Of a stretch of DNA of 15,522 nt, positions 1 to 6,894 are shown piece by piece. The translations under genes were made by a program, and so were the position numbers. Under the pieces are notes generated by a model. It did not search any database. It was not told the DNA's origin and saw nothing but the letters and a program-made list of their open reading frames with translations. This DNA is from Pseudomonadota bacterium (lineage in GTDB: Bacteria; Pseudomonadota; Gammaproteobacteria; Pseudomonadales; Pseudomonadaceae). Numbering within the stretch: the stretch's first letter is position 1; each line of letters opens with the position of its first letter. Location of the stretch: NCBI GenBank assembly GCA_023431055.1, contig JAEYXX010000140.1, positions 1 through 15,522 on the forward strand, given 5' to 3'.

Positions 1-76
1 GGTTCTTTTCGAACATCAGGGTTTCGAAGATCACCAGCAGATTCAGGTCGACGCGGCGCAGGTCGTTGCGATTCAT
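1..76 (-). CDS. LysR-family transcriptional regulator, N-terminal fragment (runs off left edge)
   Basis: Only the first 25 codons are inside the window. Read on the minus strand from the ATG at 76-74 they give MNRNDLRRVDLNLLVIFETL followed by MFEKN. This is the typical opening of a LysR-type regulator: a short polar lead, then the first helix of the winged helix-turn-helix (DLNLLVIFETL). A GAGG lies about 9 nt upstream of the ATG and can serve as ribosome binding site. The reading frame is open to the window edge. The gene is on the same strand as the DUF1348 gene, with a 68-bp gap that could hold its promoter, though I see no convincing -35/-10 pair. The regulatory target cannot be inferred. 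The family call is fairly secure from the N-terminal pattern. Confidence 0.75.
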   Translation of the reverse strand, partial: MNRNDLRRVDLNLLVIFETLMFEKN

Positions 77-144
77 CCAGAGGGCCTCGGGGCACAGGTT
101 TATTGGCGCATTAAAGCAGCAACTCCCATGCCCACATAGCCCGA

Positions 145-624
145 TCAGAGCCCCAGTTCGGAGAGGCCTGGATGAGCGTCAGGACGACGCCCCTGAGGCC
201 AGCGGAACTTGCGCTCGGACTCCAGGATCGGCAAATCGTTGATGCAGGCATAGCGATTGATCATCAGCCCGTCGGCACCGAATTCCCAGTTCTCGTTGCC
301 GTAGGAGCGATACCAGTTGCCCGAGTCATCGCGCCATTCGTAGGCATAGCGCACGGCGATGCGGTTGTCGGTGAATGCCCAGAGCTCCTTGATCAGGCGG
401 TACTCCAATTCCCTGGCCCATTTGCGCTCGAGAAACGCACGAGCCTGATCGCGGCCGTTGATGAATTCGGCACGGTTGCGCCAGCGCGTATCGAGGCTGT
501 AGGCCAGCGCGACCTTGGCCGCATCACGGCTGTTCCAGCCATCCTCGGCCAGGCGGACCTTCTCGATGGCGCTCTCGTGAGTGAACGATGGCAGCAGAGG
601 ACGAACTTCGGTATTTGACGACAT
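145..624 (-). CDS. DUF1348 / NTF2-like (SnoaL-fold) family protein
   Basis: A 159-residue cytosolic protein with no signal peptide or membrane segment. The sequence matches the DUF1348 branch of the nuclear transport factor 2-like superfamily: an opening of type [20 protein letters not shown], the NSRD helix turn, the central [15 protein letters not shown] and [15 protein letters not shown] blocks, and a C-terminal [12 protein letters not shown]. The fold is an alpha+beta cone often used as a small-molecule pocket. No enzymatic role is established for this subfamily and none is claimed here. The start ATG is 9 nt after the stop of the upstream tetR gene, and the TGAGG at that stop can act as its ribosome binding site, so the two genes are probably co-transcribed. 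The length is normal for the family. Confidence 0.85.
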   Translation of the reverse strand: MSSNTEVRPLLPSFTHESAIEKVRLAEDGWNSRDAAKVALAYSLDTRWRNRAEFINGRDQARAFLERKWARELEYRLIKELWAFTDNRIAVRYAYEWRDDSGNWYRSYGNENWEFGADGLMINRYACINDLPILESERKFRWPQGRRPDAHPGLSELGL

Positions 625-633
625 GACGAAACC

Positions 634-1140
634 TCAGGCATGCGGGGGGTTGAGCCCATCGCTGGGCGATAGGGATTGCAGAAGCAATTGCGCAGTACGG
701 CCGGCGCTGTCGGCGGCGTCCGCCTGACCGGTAACCATGGCGACGGCGGTCGCGCCGTCGATCAGCAGGAGGAACTGCCTGGCCATTTCCTCGGGCTCGG
801 CAAAGCCGCCAGCCGTGGTCAGCTCGGTCAGGTAGGCCACCAGGCGCTGTTTATGCAGCAGCGCTACGGCGCGGATCTCACTTTCCAGATCACCGATCTC
901 ACCCGCCGCGTTGATAAAGGCGCAGCCATGGAAGTCAGGTGCGGAGAACCAGCTGCGCAGCAGTGGGAACACGGCCAGTAGCCGCTCGCTCGGAGACCCA
1001 GCGGAAGTCCCCGCGATGAACCATTGCATCCAGCGCTCATCACCCGCGCGCAGCGCTGCGGCGACCAATGGTTCCTTGGTCGGATAGAGGCGATAGATGC
1101 TTTTGCGCGCCACCCCTGATGCCTTGACGATGGCGTCCAT
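634..1140 (-). CDS. TetR/AcrR-family regulator, N-terminus frame-disrupted or non-canonical start
   Basis: The ATG-initiated frame gives 168 residues but begins inside the DNA-binding domain (MDAIVKASGVARKSIYRLYPTKE is helices 2-3 of a TetR helix-turn-helix). The same frame stays open upstream to a stop at 1285-1287 and encodes the missing first helix (LLIDRSSESLVYAGGINATG), yet it has no ATG, GTG or TTG there. Two ATGs in other frames lie just upstream: 1253, with AGGGAG nine nt before it (MVNAFTPAPASF then stop), and 1246 (MLSRPRRRASEALA). A single-base indel between about 1200 and 1245 would join either to the domain and give a normal length near 200 residues. The rest looks intact: a C-terminal ligand/dimer domain containing FHGCAFINAAGEI, typical of this family. 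As written, the protein probably cannot bind DNA unless a CTG start is used. It likely controls itself and the DUF1348 gene immediately downstream. Confidence 0.8.
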   Translation of the reverse strand: MDAIVKASGVARKSIYRLYPTKEPLVAAALRAGDERWMQWFIAGTSAGSPSERLLAVFPLLRSWFSAPDFHGCAFINAAGEIGDLESEIRAVALLHKQRLVAYLTELTTAGGFAEPEEMARQFLLLIDGATAVAMVTGQADAADSAGRTAQLLLQSLSPSDGLNPPHA

Positions 1141-1303
1141 CCCGGTGGCGTTGATACCACCGGCATAGACCAGGCTTTCGGACGAGCGGTCGATCAGCAG
1201 AGTGCGCCAGCGCTTCAGAAGCTCGCCGGCGCGGGCGTGAAAGCATTGACCATGAGTTGATGCTCCCTGCTCTGCAGATACAGCTCATCAGGCTGAAGAC
1301 TGC

Positions 1304-2224
1304 TCAGCGCCGTTCCATCACCGGCGCATGCTCAGCCATCAGTTCCACCACCCAATCGATGAACACCCGTAGCTTGGCGCTGACATGCCGGTTCGGCGGG
1401 AAAGCCAGGTATATCGGCATCGGCTTCATCTGCCAGTCCTCGAACAGGCGCACCAGCTCGCCGCTGGCCAGATGCGGTCTGGCCATGTAGTGCGGCAGCC
1501 AGAGCATGCCCAGGCCCGCCAGGCCTGCGGCCAGGTAGGCGTTGCCATCATCGACGATCAATAGCGGCCGGCCCTGCGCTTCAATGCGCTCTTCGTCACG
1601 CCACATGGCATAGGGCAAGGCCCTGCCGGTGCGTGACCAGAGAAAGCCCACGGTACTGTGGCCGCTGTCTTCCAGTTCGCGCGGATGCGCCGGTATGCCC
1701 GCTCGCTGCAGATAGCCTGGCGCGGCGTAGATACCGAGTTGCAGATCGCCGATATGCCGTGCGATCAGCGACTGATCGGTGATCTCGCCGCCGCGCACCA
1801 CGCAATCGACGTTCTCGCCGATGATGTCGATGATTCGATCGCTCACGCCCAGGGTCAGCTGGATCTCGCGATAGCGCGCGTAGAAGCCCGGCAGCGCCGG
1901 AATCAGCAACATGCGCGCGAAGGGGCTGGGCACGTCCACACGCAGCCGGCCACGCGGGGCCAGCGATGCGCTGGACAGGCTGGTCTCGGCGTCGTCGACA
2001 TCGGCCAGCAAACGTACCACTCGCTCGTAGTAGGCGGCGCCATCAGCGGTAACGTTGACCTTGCGCGTGGTGCGGTTGAGCAGGCGCACGCGTAGTCGAG
2101 CCTCCAGTTGCTGGACCAGCTGCGTCACGCTGGTCTTGCTCATGTGCAGGGTCGCAGCCGCCTTGGTGAAACTGCCGGTTTCCACCACCCGGGCGAAGGC
2201 CTGCATCGCATCGAAACGGTCCAT
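1304..2224 (-). CDS. LysR-family transcriptional regulator (CrgA-like)
   Basis: A 306-residue LysR-type regulator. The N-terminal winged helix-turn-helix spans about residues 1-60 (MDRFDAMQAFARVVETGSFT, then KAAATLHMSKTSVTQLVQQLEARL). A linker helix follows, then the substrate-binding domain from about residue 90 (RGRLRVDVPSPFARMLLIPA onward) to the end. I chose the ATG at 2224 because LysR proteins start within a few residues of this motif. An ATG at 2272 in the same frame would add 16 unlike residues and would run across the putative operator. The gene is divergent from the Rid-family gene at 2364, the classic arrangement for a LysR protein and its target, with a palindromic site between them. 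Effector unknown. The length is normal and there are no lesions. Confidence 0.92.
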   Translation of the reverse strand: MDRFDAMQAFARVVETGSFTKAAATLHMSKTSVTQLVQQLEARLRVRLLNRTTRKVNVTADGAAYYERVVRLLADVDDAETSLSSASLAPRGRLRVDVPSPFARMLLIPALPGFYARYREIQLTLGVSDRIIDIIGENVDCVVRGGEITDQSLIARHIGDLQLGIYAAPGYLQRAGIPAHPRELEDSGHSTVGFLWSRTGRALPYAMWRDEERIEAQGRPLLIVDDGNAYLAAGLAGLGMLWLPHYMARPHLASGELVRLFEDWQMKPMPIYLAFPPNRHVSAKLRVFIDWVVELMAEHAPVMERR

Positions 2225-2248
2225 TTCACGTCTCTCTCGATCTTTGAT

Positions 2249-2267
2249 TGTTTGGATTCTACAAACA
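2249..2267. promoter_or_regulatory. Putative LysR-type operator in the divergent lysR/rid promoter region
   Basis: The sequence is TGTTTG, seven bases, CAAACA: a perfect 6-bp inverted repeat 19 bp long that contains T-N11-A spacing, the generic LysR-box pattern. It lies 25 bp upstream of the lysR start (2224) and 96 bp upstream of the Rid gene, which suits autorepression plus control of the divergent gene. This is a pattern match only; the binding protein is inferred from position. Confidence 0.45.
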
Positions 2268-2363
2268 GTCATGACCAGAGTTGCGCGTTTATCCAGCCCG
2301 GCGAGGTTCTTAAAGTGAGGCTATCGCTAACAGCGGGCCGCACCGGCCCCGACGGAGGTACTC

Positions 2364-2759
2364 ATGAGCAGCAAACGTGATGTGATTTTTCCGGCCGAGC
2401 GGCATGCCTTGTACGAACTTCATCGCTACTCACCGGCGATTCGCTCCAACGGCTTTCTGTTCGTCTCCGGCCAGGTCGGCAGCCGCAAGGATGGTTCGCC
2501 CGAGCCCGACCTAAAAGATCAGGTTCGCCTGGCCTTCGCCAACCTCAATGCGATACTCGCGCAGGCTGGCAGCAGCTTCGACGACGTGGTCGACACCACC
2601 ATTTTCATGGTCGACCCGCAGGCGAAATTCGAAACCATCTGGGAAGTGGCTGCCGATTATTGGGGCGAAGCACCCTACCCGACGGTGACCGCTATCGGTG
2701 TCACCTGGCTGTCCGGCTTCGACTTCGAGATCAAGGTGATTGCCAAGCTGCCGGAATGA
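2364..2759 (+). CDS. Rid (YjgF/YER057c/UK114) family protein, not archetypal RidA
   Basis: A 131-residue cytosolic protein with the Rid fold. Visible blocks are YSPAIRSNGFLFVSGQVG, the DQVRLAFANLNAILAQAGSS helix, DDVVDTTIFMVD, and the C-terminal strand with PYPTVTAIGV and FEIKVIAKLPE. Rid proteins form trimers with ligand clefts between subunits, and true RidA hydrolyses reactive imines and enamines. By eye, the arginine that RidA needs (Arg105 in E. coli, within PARSCVEV) is replaced here by Thr/Val, and the nearby C-terminal glutamate by Lys, so imine deaminase activity should not be assumed. It more likely belongs to one of the divergent Rid subgroups. GGAGG sits 5 nt before the ATG. The gene is divergent from lysR, which probably controls it, and a MITE-like repeat follows 42 bp after the stop. 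Confidence 0.88.
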   Translation: MSSKRDVIFPAERHALYELHRYSPAIRSNGFLFVSGQVGSRKDGSPEPDLKDQVRLAFANLNAILAQAGSSFDDVVDTTIFMVDPQAKFETIWEVAADYWGEAPYPTVTAIGVTWLSGFDFEIKVIAKLPE

Positions 2760-2801
2760 GTGTCGGTTGCGCCACTGCAGGCGAGGGCGCGACCGAAAGG
2801 C

Positions 2802-2990
2802 TTAGAAGCTGTTCACGATCTGCTGCACGTCGGCGCTGCTGCGTTAAAAACAAGCTGGATTGCCAACCCAATCGGAATGCTCATGTACAAAAGCAGAGTC
2901 GAGCGCGACTCCGACTGTTCCTCGCTTGTTTTGCGGGGCCGCCATCGGCCTTGTATCGCTCCAGCTCGCGAGATCGTGAACAGGCTCTTA
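2802..2990. repeat. MITE-like palindromic repeat element (about 189 bp)
   Basis: The ends are imperfect inverted repeats of about 20 bp: TTAGAAGCTGTTCACGATCT at the left, and on the opposite strand at the right TAAGAGCCTGTTCACGATCT (one gap, two mismatches). The inverted similarity continues inwards for roughly 50 bp in looser form, for example TAAAAACAAGC at the left and CAAAACAAGC in the right arm's complement. The core carries no believable gene. The layout resembles the small, abundant intergenic palindromic elements I associate with pseudomonads, presumably mobilised by a transposase elsewhere; that family link is from memory. It lies between the convergent Rid and nitroreductase genes, and its right terminus supplies the TAA stop of the nitroreductase. 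I see no clear target-site duplication. Confidence 0.7.
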
Positions 2991-3638
2991 GAGGTGAGTG
3001 AAGACGCGCTCGGCTGGCAGACGCGACTTCGGCAGCACCGCATTGAAATCACTGGCACTGCGATACCCCAGCGCCACCGCCACCATGCTGCCCAGGCCCT
3101 TGGCGGTGAGCCCCAGTTCCTCATCCAGTGCCTGGCGGTCGATACCCTCCATCGGCGTGGCATCCGCACCTTTGGCCGCAGCGCCCAAGAGCAAGGTACC
3201 CAGTGCCAGATAAGCCTGTTTCTCGGCCCAGTGCGGAATGTCGCCCAAGCCGCGGTGCAGTTCGACGTAGCTGTTGCGGGTGTTGTGCTGGGTGGTGCGC
3301 GCCGCATCATCGCGGAAGCGGCCATCGTCGGCTTCCTGCTGCAGGACGTCGGCCAGATAGGCGTCATCGAGGTCGCGACGGGCGCAGATCAGGATCACAT
3401 GCGAGGCGTTGAGGATCTTCGCCTGATTGTAGGCGAAGCCTCCCTGCGCGCCCTTGGCCAGACGCGCTTTGCCCTCTGCGGTGCTCGCCACGACGAAGTG
3501 CCAGGGCTGCGAGTTGACCGACGACGGCGGCAGGCGCAGCAGCTCGAGCAGCTCGTCGATGATCGCCTGGTCCACCTGCCGGCTGGCATCGTAGGCCTTG
3601 GTGGTATAGCGCTGGCGCGCGAAGGAAACGGGGCTCAT
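2988..3638 (-). CDS. nfsB: Oxygen-insensitive NAD(P)H nitroreductase / dihydropteridine reductase, NfsB type
   Basis: A 216-residue FMN-dependent flavoprotein of the NfsB/NfnB group, one residue shorter than E. coli NfsB. Family blocks are intact: RYTTKAYD near residue 10 (FMN phosphate contact), LPPSSVNSQPWHFVVAS around 40-55, KILNASHVILICA, the QEADDGRF loop, PMEGIDRQALDEELGL, and the C-terminal DFNAVLPKSRLP. The enzyme reduces nitroaromatics and quinones by two electrons with NAD(P)H, as a cytosolic homodimer. I chose the ATG at 3638 because AGGAGG lies six bases upstream; a TTG six bases earlier directly abuts that AGGAGG and is not credible. The stop codon lies in the terminus of the MITE-like element, so the last residues or the 3' end may have been reshaped by its insertion. 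Confidence 0.95.
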   Translation of the reverse strand: MSPVSFARQRYTTKAYDASRQVDQAIIDELLELLRLPPSSVNSQPWHFVVASTAEGKARLAKGAQGGFAYNQAKILNASHVILICARRDLDDAYLADVLQQEADDGRFRDDAARTTQHNTRNSYVELHRGLGDIPHWAEKQAYLALGTLLLGAAAKGADATPMEGIDRQALDEELGLTAKGLGSMVAVALGYRSASDFNAVLPKSRLPAERVFTHL

Positions 3639-3817
3639 GGACAACCTCCTGATCGAATGGATGGAGCGAAAAGCCTAAGTCTGAAGCATGGCAAGCCATG
3701 AAAAAAGCAGGCATTGGCAGCAGCAGTTTCAATGAAAACGTGAAAATCCCGGGCGAAGCAGCCCAGCCACGCCTGCCTGTCGGCGAGCTGTACGACGCCT
3801 GTAAACAACTCGTAAAC

Positions 3818-3845
3818 GCGATGGATTTTCATTAGCACCTATAGT
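3818..3845 (+). promoter_or_regulatory. Putative Fur box overlapping promoter of the siderophore ABC operon
   Basis: The 19-mer at 3818-3836, GCGATGGATTTTCATTAGC, matches the Fur consensus GATAATGATAATCATTATC at 12 of 19 positions. In the 7-1-7 view the 15-mer GGATTTTCATTAGCA matches at 11 of 14 informative positions. A good -10 hexamer, TATAGT, follows at 3840-3845, about 70 bp before the start of the substrate-binding protein gene. The -35 region is weak. A Fur site covering the -35/-10 spacer is what iron repression of a siderophore importer would require. This is a by-eye match. Confidence 0.45.
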
Positions 3846-3915
3846 AAAAAGATAGCTTGCTTTCGATCCTGCCCGACCAGCGCTCATCGCTGCGTGTCCC
3901 GACCCGGAGTCCAGC

Positions 3916-4830
3916 ATGTCTATCCGCTCTCATCTGCAACGCACTGCTGCGGCGATTGCCGCCTCGCTACTCTTCACTCTGTCGCTGCATGCCAGCGAGC
4001 GCACGCTGGACAGCGCCTATGGCCCGCTGACCCTCAGCGGCACGCCGCAGCGTGTGGTTGCTCTCGGCGACAGCGCGCTGGATGCGGCGCTGTCCCTCGG
4101 CGTGCAACCGGTCGGCACCCTGGCCAGCCGCGGCGGCGATGACGTGCCGGACTACCTCAAGGCCAAGGCCGGCAAGATCACCCTGGTCGGCAGCGTGCGC
4201 GAGCCCAATCTGGAGGCCATCCTGCGCCTGCAACCGGACCTGGTGCTGGCTTCGAACGACCTGCCACGTGAGCTATACGCCAAGCTGAGCCTGATGGCGC
4301 CGACCGTGGTGCCCAAGGGCAACAGCTTCCAGAACTGGCGCGATACCTACCTCACTTATGCTCAGGCACTCGGCAAATCCGAAGAAGGTCAGCAGCGCAT
4401 CGCCGAGATCGACGCGCGCAGCGCACAACTGCGCCAGCGCCTGCCACAGGGCCAGCAGGTCAGCGTGGTGCGCTGGAATCCGCAAGGTCCGGTGATCATG
4501 TCCAGCCATCTGTTCGTCGGTCAGTTGCTCGCTGACCTTGGCCTGCAAGCCAACGAACTCGCCGCCGCCCAGGCACAGAAACCGCACAGCGATGTACTCA
4601 GCCTGGAGAACCTGTCACGCATCAACGCCGACTGGATCTTCCTCGCCACCCTCAACCCGGATGGCCGCAAGGCACTGGAGGACGCGCGCAAGCAAACCGC
4701 CTTCACTCGCCTCAAAGCCGTCGCCGATGAGCAGGTGGTGACGGTAGACGGCCAGATCTGGAGCAGCAGCTCCGGTTACCTGGCCGCGCAGCAGGTGCTG
4801 GATGACGTGGAGAAGGCCTTGCTCGACTGA
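3916..4830 (+). CDS. Iron-siderophore ABC transporter, periplasmic substrate-binding protein (FecB/FhuD-like)
   Basis: A 304-residue class III (helical-backbone) binding protein that captures a ferric siderophore in the periplasm and delivers it to the membrane permease. Residues 1-26 form a signal peptide: basic start SIRSHLQR, hydrophobic core AAAIAASLLFTLSL, likely cleavage after LHA. The mature part opens with the family pattern TPQRVVALGDSALDAALSLGV, then VREPNLEAILRLQPDLVLAS (long inter-lobe helix region) and ends in SSSSGYLAAQQVLDDVEKAL. There is no lipobox cysteine, so it should be soluble. GGAG lies 6 nt before the ATG. It is the first of four coupled genes; its TGA overlaps the next ATG by one base. 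The exact siderophore cannot be read from sequence. Haem or cobalamin binding are alternatives, but the family signature favours a ferric siderophore. Confidence 0.9.
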   Translation: MSIRSHLQRTAAAIAASLLFTLSLHASERTLDSAYGPLTLSGTPQRVVALGDSALDAALSLGVQPVGTLASRGGDDVPDYLKAKAGKITLVGSVREPNLEAILRLQPDLVLASNDLPRELYAKLSLMAPTVVPKGNSFQNWRDTYLTYAQALGKSEEGQQRIAEIDARSAQLRQRLPQGQQVSVVRWNPQGPVIMSSHLFVGQLLADLGLQANELAAAQAQKPHSDVLSLENLSRINADWIFLATLNPDGRKALEDARKQTAFTRLKAVADEQVVTVDGQIWSSSSGYLAAQQVLDDVEKALLD

Positions 4831-5828
4831 TGCCCGCACGTCTTTCCGTTCCTCAGGCGATGGGCATGGCAGCCCTGTGCCTGGCGCTGCTATGCCTCGC
4901 CAGCCTGCTCATGGGCGCCGGTGACATCGGCATGCTGCCCAGCCTGCAGGCAGTGCTCGGCAGCGGCGACGAGGATGCCCGCTTCATCGTCTTCGAGCTG
5001 CGCTGGGTGCGCACCGAACTGGCCGTGCTCGTCGGCGTTGCCCTGGGTGCGGCCGGCGTGCTGCTGCAGGCGGCGACGCGCAACCCGCTGGCCGAACCCG
5101 GACTGCTCGGCGTCAGCGCCGGTGCCTCGTTCGCCGTGGTACTGGCGATCAACCTTGGCGCCTCGGCCGCCAGCCTGCATCTGGGCGTCGCCATGCTCGG
5201 CGCGCTGGTGGGCTGTGTGCTGGTGCTGCTGGTCACACGCATGCGCGGCGTGGGTGACGATCCGGTGCGCCTGGTGCTGGCCGGCGCCGCCTTCTCCGGC
5301 ATGCTTGGCGCACTCAGCAGCCTGTTGCTGTTATGGGATCAGCGCACTGCCGACGAGATGCGCTTCTGGGTCATCGGCGCCCTGGCCGGCCGCCCATTGG
5401 ACACCTTCGACTGGAGCCTGCCGGGGCTGATTGGCGGGCTGTTCATGGCGCTGCTGGTGGTGCGCCCGCTGGCCGCATTGGCATTGGGCGAGCGCGTCGC
5501 CAGCGGTCTCGGCCATCATCCGCAACTGACCCGCCTGGGTACCCTGCTGGCCGTGGCGATCCTGGTCGGCACCGCCACCGCAGCCGCCGGCCCCATCGCC
5601 TTCATTGGTCTGATCGTGCCCTACATCGCCCGCCGTCTGGTGGGCTCGGACATTCGCCGTACCCTTGGCCTGAGCATGCTGCTCGGCCCCTGCGTGCTGC
5701 TGCTGGCTGATGTCATCTCGCGCCTGCTGGTGCGCCCCTACGAATTGCCCGTTGGCGTGGTGGCTGCATTCGTCGGCGCACCGATCCTGATCGCCGTGGT
5801 CCGCCAACAGCGCCTGCCGACCTTGTGA
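4830..5828 (+). CDS. FecCD-family iron-siderophore ABC transporter permease (first subunit)
   Basis: A 332-residue inner-membrane permease with about nine to ten hydrophobic segments. Typical FecCD/BtuC motifs are present: LRWVRTELAVLVGVALGAAG near 57-76, RNPLAEPGLLGVSAGA at 84-99, the cytoplasmic coupling stretch AGPIAFIGLIVPYIARRLVG at 253-272, and the terminal ELPVGVVAAFVGAPIL at 305-320. It pairs with the next gene product to form the heterodimeric channel. The ATG overlaps the stop of the binding-protein gene (TGATG), implying translational coupling. The length is normal and there are no lesions. Confidence 0.93.
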   Translation: MPARLSVPQAMGMAALCLALLCLASLLMGAGDIGMLPSLQAVLGSGDEDARFIVFELRWVRTELAVLVGVALGAAGVLLQAATRNPLAEPGLLGVSAGASFAVVLAINLGASAASLHLGVAMLGALVGCVLVLLVTRMRGVGDDPVRLVLAGAAFSGMLGALSSLLLLWDQRTADEMRFWVIGALAGRPLDTFDWSLPGLIGGLFMALLVVRPLAALALGERVASGLGHHPQLTRLGTLLAVAILVGTATAAAGPIAFIGLIVPYIARRLVGSDIRRTLGLSMLLGPCVLLLADVISRLLVRPYELPVGVVAAFVGAPILIAVVRQQRLPTL

Positions 5829-5829
5829 C

Positions 5830-6894
5830 ATGAACCGAACCGCCCCACATCCCCTGCTCGCCCCAAGCGGCCATCACCTGCTGCGCCTGGGCCGCTACAG
5901 CCTGCTGCTGCATCGACGCAGCCTGGCCATCGCGCTGATTCTCGGCCTGCTGCTGATCGCCGTGGCTACCGCGATACTGGCGGCCGGCGACGACACCCTC
6001 ACGCCCTGGAAAGCTCTGCAGGCGGCCGTGGGCCAGGGTGACGCACTACAAGTATTGCTGATTCAGGAGCTGCGTCTGCCGCGGCTGATCGCCGGCCTGC
6101 TCAGTGGCGCAGCCCTCGGCGCGGCTGGCTGCCTGCTGCAGACCCTGGCGCGCAACCGTCTGGCCACGCCGGGCGTGATCGGCATCGACAATGGCGCCAC
6201 CGCCTTCGCCGTCGCCTCCATCGTCGCCGTGCCCACCAGCCTGGCGCCCTCGGCCCTGGCCCTGAGCGGCGCTGCCACGGCGGCGGTGCTGACCTTCGCC
6301 CTGGCGGCCGGTGGTGGCGCTCGCAGCTATCGCTTCATCGTCGTCGGCATCGCCATTGGCGCGCTGTTCGGCGCACTGACCAACCTGATGCTGGCACGCA
6401 GCGACATGGACGCCGCCAATGCCGCCTACCCCTGGACGGTCGGCAGCCTCAACGCGCGCCCAGCCGATTCGGTGCTGCTGCTCGGCATCGGCCTGGCAGC
6501 CGGTCTGCCGCTGGCCAAGTTGCTGGCCAACGCCCTGAGCCCGATGCGTTTTTCCGACAGTGTCGCCATCGGCCTCGGCGTGCGCCTGCAACGCATGCGT
6601 TTGCTCACCCTGGCATTGTGCGTGTGGCTCACCGCACTGGCCGTCGCCGTCGTCGGCCCGGTCGGTCTGATCGCCCTGGCCGCACCGGAAATGGCCAGGC
6701 ATCTGTGCAACCGCCATGGCGTGCCGGTGTTCAACGCAGCATTGTCCGGCGCACTGATGATGATCCTTGCCGACTGGCTCGGCCGCACCCTGCTGGCGCC
6801 CATCGAAATCCCGGTCGGCATCATCGCCGCCGTTGTCGGCGGCCCCTACCTGCTGTGGATTCTGCTGCGCCAGGCCCCACGGAGTTCGACATGA
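5830..6894 (+). CDS. FecCD-family iron-siderophore ABC transporter permease (second subunit)
   Basis: A 354-residue inner-membrane permease starting one base after the previous stop. An N-terminal cytoplasmic extension of about 30 residues precedes the first membrane helix. Motifs parallel the first permease: ELRLPRLIAGLLSGAALGAA near 80-99, ARNRLATPGVIGIDNGA, VVGPVGLIALAAPEMARHLC as coupling segment, and EIPVGIIAAVVGGPYLLWIL at the C-terminus. Two different FecCD subunits plus one ATPase and one binding protein match the FecBCDE architecture, as opposed to the fused FhuB permease. Its last codons overlap the ATPase start by four bases (ATGA). Confidence 0.93.
   Translation: MNRTAPHPLLAPSGHHLLRLGRYSLLLHRRSLAIALILGLLLIAVATAILAAGDDTLTPWKALQAAVGQGDALQVLLIQELRLPRLIAGLLSGAALGAAGCLLQTLARNRLATPGVIGIDNGATAFAVASIVAVPTSLAPSALALSGAATAAVLTFALAAGGGARSYRFIVVGIAIGALFGALTNLMLARSDMDAANAAYPWTVGSLNARPADSVLLLGIGLAAGLPLAKLLANALSPMRFSDSVAIGLGVRLQRMRLLTLALCVWLTALAVAVVGPVGLIALAAPEMARHLCNRHGVPVFNAALSGALMMILADWLGRTLLAPIEIPVGIIAAVVGGPYLLWILLRQAPRSST

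Noticed and set aside
2760..3701. 313-codon plus-strand open frame spanning the MITE-like repeat and nfsB
   Set aside because: Starts at the Rid stop, crosses a repeat element, and is antisense to a clear nitroreductase; not a gene.
6046..6717. 223-codon minus-strand frame rich in Gln/Gly/Asp/His inside the second permease gene
   Set aside because: Composition is that of a reverse-strand shadow of a hydrophobic membrane protein gene.
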